A stretch of DNA of 61,705 bases from Owenweeksia sp964619125 (GTDB lineage Bacteria > Bacteroidota > Bacteroidia > Flavobacteriales > Schleiferiaceae): positions 1-61,705 of the forward strand of contig CAZUCA010000014.1 in NCBI GenBank assembly GCA_964619125.1, in the 5' to 3' direction. The translations under genes and the position numbers were made by a program. Below the pieces are notes generated by a model. That model was not told the DNA's origin. It made no database searches and was given only the letters and a program-made list of their open reading frames with translations. Shown piece after piece: positions 59,633 through 61,705 of this stretch (positions within the stretch are counted from its first letter, which is position 1; the number at the start of each line of letters is the position of its first letter).

Positions 59633-61609
59633 TTAATTGAAAAAGCGCCAGGTGATTCCCACCCGCAGGGCGCGTTCGGCCATGGGGTAAGTAGGACTCA
59701 GGAAAAAGTCATTACCACTAAATCCCTGGTTGAGATGAGCGTACTTTATAAAAATCCGGGCTTTTGCCAGCTCAAAATTGGCAAATACATCAAACACCGG
59801 GTAATCCCCCCGTTGCTGTTCCTGCTGATTTTCTAATTCACCGATGGCCGAATTGTATTCCGGGGCATAGTAGGCTGTGAAGTAATTCATTTCAGTGCCT
59901 GCCAGGCATTTCAGTGCCCGGTTAAAAAGATAAAACTCAAAGTACAGACTATTGCGGCTTAGCCATTCCGGTAACGGCAATGCCGCTTGATCTCCGCTTA
60001 CCTGCTGGTAAACAATATCGTTATCCTGATGTAGAAAATTCCAGAGCGTAAAATTCTGAGTAAGCATAATCTGGTTGGCCTTTACAACCTGGCTTGCCTG
60101 CTGGGGTGCGCCCTCAGTAAAGTAGGTATAGTTGGTAAAGCTGTGATTAGCCAGCATCAGTTTATTGCTTTTACCCCAACGCAAACCCAGCTGGGCAGAA
60201 CCATGAATTTGCTTTTCGGCTATCTCCTGCCAGATGTAGTTATTGCCGAAATAGAGCTGGTAGTAAAAATCGGGATAACTGTGATTAATGCGATAGCCTC
60301 CTACCGCCCTCAGGCTTTTAAATAGCTTGAGGCTGCCATTGGCTTCAGCATTAAAGGTTTCGCGCAGTGAGCCGGTGGCAATGAGATCGAGCGAGCCATC
60401 CACGCTGATCAGATCTGACAGCTTTCCTTTTATATTTCCTACCAGCCCCAGGTTATTAGTGCTAAGCCTGAAGCCATAGCCGTCATAGCGTGTTACCAGG
60501 TTCTGAATACCGGCCTTGAGATGGAAGCTGCTCTTTTGCCCCAGGTTGGTTTCTAAATAGAGGGTATTGCGCAAAGTACGGGTGCTAAGGCTGTCAGTTA
60601 CCGGAAACTGCGGGCTTGGCACCGTACGGAAATAATCTTGGTAGAATTCGCCGTCATACTGGCGGTATACCCGCGATTGATGGGTAAACTGAACGCTGTG
60701 CCCCAGCCTGAAGTTATTGCTACTTTCAGTTTCTTCAACTTTGGCAGCGGCTACCACGGTAGTGCTACTGTCCAATTGGTTAGTATCCGCTTCCGACTTT
60801 AACTGGAGACTATCACTGTCTTTCTTAGCGGCGAAACTGGCGAAAAGTTTCAGCAAGTCAATATTCTGATCCAGCAAAAAATTGCGCTTACGCATATAGC
60901 GGCGATCCCGATCCAGGTTAACCTGCGCCAGGGCTTTATTGCCAGGAGGCTCAGCTATAAACTCATCCACTTCCTCAAGACCCCCGAATTCATCAATCTC
61001 CAGCTTTTCAAAATTGAGATAGGCATGAGCGCTATAAAGGCCTTTAGAGCTACGGTAACGGCTACTGACTAAAAAGCGTGAGCCGGCATTGCGATTATGT
61101 GAATACACCCCGGTAGAGTTTAAGCGCCGGAAGTTTACCAGGGCGTTCCAGTTTTTGGTGATGTTTTGGGTATGGTAAAAGTTGAAAGACTGCCCGCGTC
61201 CGTAACCCATCCAGTAATTGGCCTCTGTCAGAGCCGAACGTACATGATAAAAGGGGATCTCATTGCGGTCAGCAAAATAGCCGGCATAGGGTCCGGCTGC
61301 GGCCGGCTGCCATATATTTTCATTGATGCGACTGTGCACCCTAAGAGGCTGCAAGGCACCACCATCATTGGTGAACTGCCAGTGGCCGAATAAATCTTTA
61401 TTAGCGTGGTTGAACTGGTGATACCAGTGCAGGGAATTAAAGGAAGTATCTATGAAATACCACTGCCGCTTATTAAGAAAGCTGAATTGATGCGAAAAAA
61501 CATGATCATCAGTGCCGTTGGTTTGGGGGCCCAGCTGGGCGAATGCAGAAAGGGAGAGGCTACAGATAGCGACAGTAAGCAACTCCTTAAGGCAAACAAT
61601 TTTTAGCAT
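59633..61609 (-). CDS. Putative outer-membrane porin (Porin_10 type)
   Basis: A 658-residue exported protein (signal KELLTVAICSLSLSAFAQ). It has FIDTSFNSLHWYHQFNHANK, DLFGHWQFTNDGGALQPLRV and YWMGYGRGQSFNFYHTQNIT near the N-terminus, then a long barrel of aromatic-rich strands, ending RALRVGITWRFFN with a C-terminal aromatic. The pattern matches the large putative porins of Bacteroidota. The substrate is unknown. It starts 47 bases downstream of the 5S rRNA terminator on the same strand. Confidence 0.87.
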   Translation of the reverse strand: MLKIVCLKELLTVAICSLSLSAFAQLGPQTNGTDDHVFSHQFSFLNKRQWYFIDTSFNSLHWYHQFNHANKDLFGHWQFTNDGGALQPLRVHSRINENIWQPAAAGPYAGYFADRNEIPFYHVRSALTEANYWMGYGRGQSFNFYHTQNITKNWNALVNFRRLNSTGVYSHNRNAGSRFLVSSRYRSSKGLYSAHAYLNFEKLEIDEFGGLEEVDEFIAEPPGNKALAQVNLDRDRRYMRKRNFLLDQNIDLLKLFASFAAKKDSDSLQLKSEADTNQLDSSTTVVAAAKVEETESSNNFRLGHSVQFTHQSRVYRQYDGEFYQDYFRTVPSPQFPVTDSLSTRTLRNTLYLETNLGQKSSFHLKAGIQNLVTRYDGYGFRLSTNNLGLVGNIKGKLSDLISVDGSLDLIATGSLRETFNAEANGSLKLFKSLRAVGGYRINHSYPDFYYQLYFGNNYIWQEIAEKQIHGSAQLGLRWGKSNKLMLANHSFTNYTYFTEGAPQQASQVVKANQIMLTQNFTLWNFLHQDNDIVYQQVSGDQAALPLPEWLSRNSLYFEFYLFNRALKCLAGTEMNYFTAYYAPEYNSAIGELENQQEQQRGDYPVFDVFANFELAKARIFIKYAHLNQGFSGNDFFLSPTYPMAERALRVGITWRFFN

Positions 61610-61650
61610 GAGGCTGAGTGGGTCAAATTTTGCGCCAAAGTAATAGAAAT

Positions 61651-61682
61651 AAAAAAAGCCCCACCTAAAAAAGGAGGGGCTT
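61651..61682 (-). terminator. Intrinsic terminator of the rRNA operon
   Basis: A stem of AAGCCCC/GGGGCTT plus CCT/AGG with one A-A mismatch (61656-61666 with 61672-61682) is followed on the minus strand by TTTTT. It begins right after the 5S rRNA end. Confidence 0.85.
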
Positions 61683-61686
61683 AAAA

Positions 61687-61705
61687 GGTGGCAACGACAT
61701 ACTCT
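61687..61705 (-). rRNA. rrf: 5S rRNA, 3' end only
   Basis: The minus strand of the last 19 bases reads AGAGTATGTCGTTGCCACC, which fits the conserved 3' end of bacterial 5S rRNA (..GGGAGAGTAGGTCGxxGCC..). A terminator follows. The rest of the gene and presumably the 23S and 16S genes lie beyond the right edge. The call rests on only 19 bases, so it is probable but not certain. Confidence 0.7.

Noticed and set aside
1..61705. CRISPR arrays, insertion sequences, integrases, restriction or toxin systems
   Set aside because: No repeat-spacer pattern, transposase, recombinase or defence gene was found on either strand.

Overview
The window comes from a chromosome of a Bacteroidota bacterium, most likely a marine Flavobacteriia or Cryomorphaceae-like lineage. 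The evidence is the protein families (PorV/PorQ-type barrel, T9SS type A C-terminal sorting domains with YPNP starts, DUF4286, DUF4625-like and DUF6268-like proteins, Porin_10-type porin, separate PurS), the TAnnTTTG promoter elements and the near absence of Shine-Dalgarno sequences. Base composition is about 50% GC and gene density is high. I saw no insertion sequence, prophage, CRISPR array or tRNA. The window is a mosaic of short operons. The last 19 bases are the 3' end of a 5S rRNA, so an rRNA operon lies just beyond the right edge and is transcribed into the window.

Layout. 1-6008: fatty-acid degradation block on the minus strand (truncated FadN-type 3-hydroxyacyl-CoA dehydrogenase, its MarR regulator with a perfect 24-bp palindrome at its promoter, a long-chain acyl-CoA synthetase), interrupted by an unrecognised 802-residue membrane protein. 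6050-12668: amidohydrolase, fumarase, two small membrane proteins, an outer-membrane barrel, a membrane-anchored class III nucleotide cyclase and a SdiA-regulated-type lipoprotein. 12690-20107: HD phosphohydrolase, then a three-gene minus-strand operon that looks devoted to phosphate: a lipoprotein phosphoesterase fused to an Omp85-type barrel, an outer-membrane protein, and polyphosphate kinase. 20255-25187: DUF3179 lipoprotein, GNAT-nitrilase fusion, ACP phosphodiesterase, a 420-bp non-coding gap, a His/Met-rich lipoprotein, purS and pssA.

25275-30182: PorV/PorQ-type barrel (TTG start), threonine aldolase, a T9SS-secreted peptidoglycan amidase coupled to a ChaN-type protein, then recX at the end of a serS-lipoprotein-TPR-DUF4286-recX operon (30175-34140). 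34240-38895: rplU-rpmA, with L21 carrying a long helix-hairpin-helix tail, and a divergent pair of M16 peptidases (one active, one with the zinc motif lost). 38950-46972: EamA transporter, OmpA lipoprotein, a translationally overlapping sulfotransferase and class IV aminotransferase pair, O6-alkylguanine repair (ogt), an OlsF-like fused acyltransferase and aspartate kinase.

47082-61705: two T9SS cargo proteins, tgt-lptG-EamA, accA, a T9SS-secreted endonuclease I with a lipoprotein partner, dnaB overlapping an 'asparagine synthetase B'-named secreted protein, a large porin, and the 5S rRNA end. Recurrent features are stop codons shared by convergent gene pairs, start/stop overlaps of the TAATG/TGATG/ATGA type, and TTG/GTG starts. 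The most interesting points are the phosphoesterase-Omp85/ppk1 operon, the sulfotransferase-aminotransferase pair, the L21 extension, the altered zinc site of Tgt, and the MarR palindrome.
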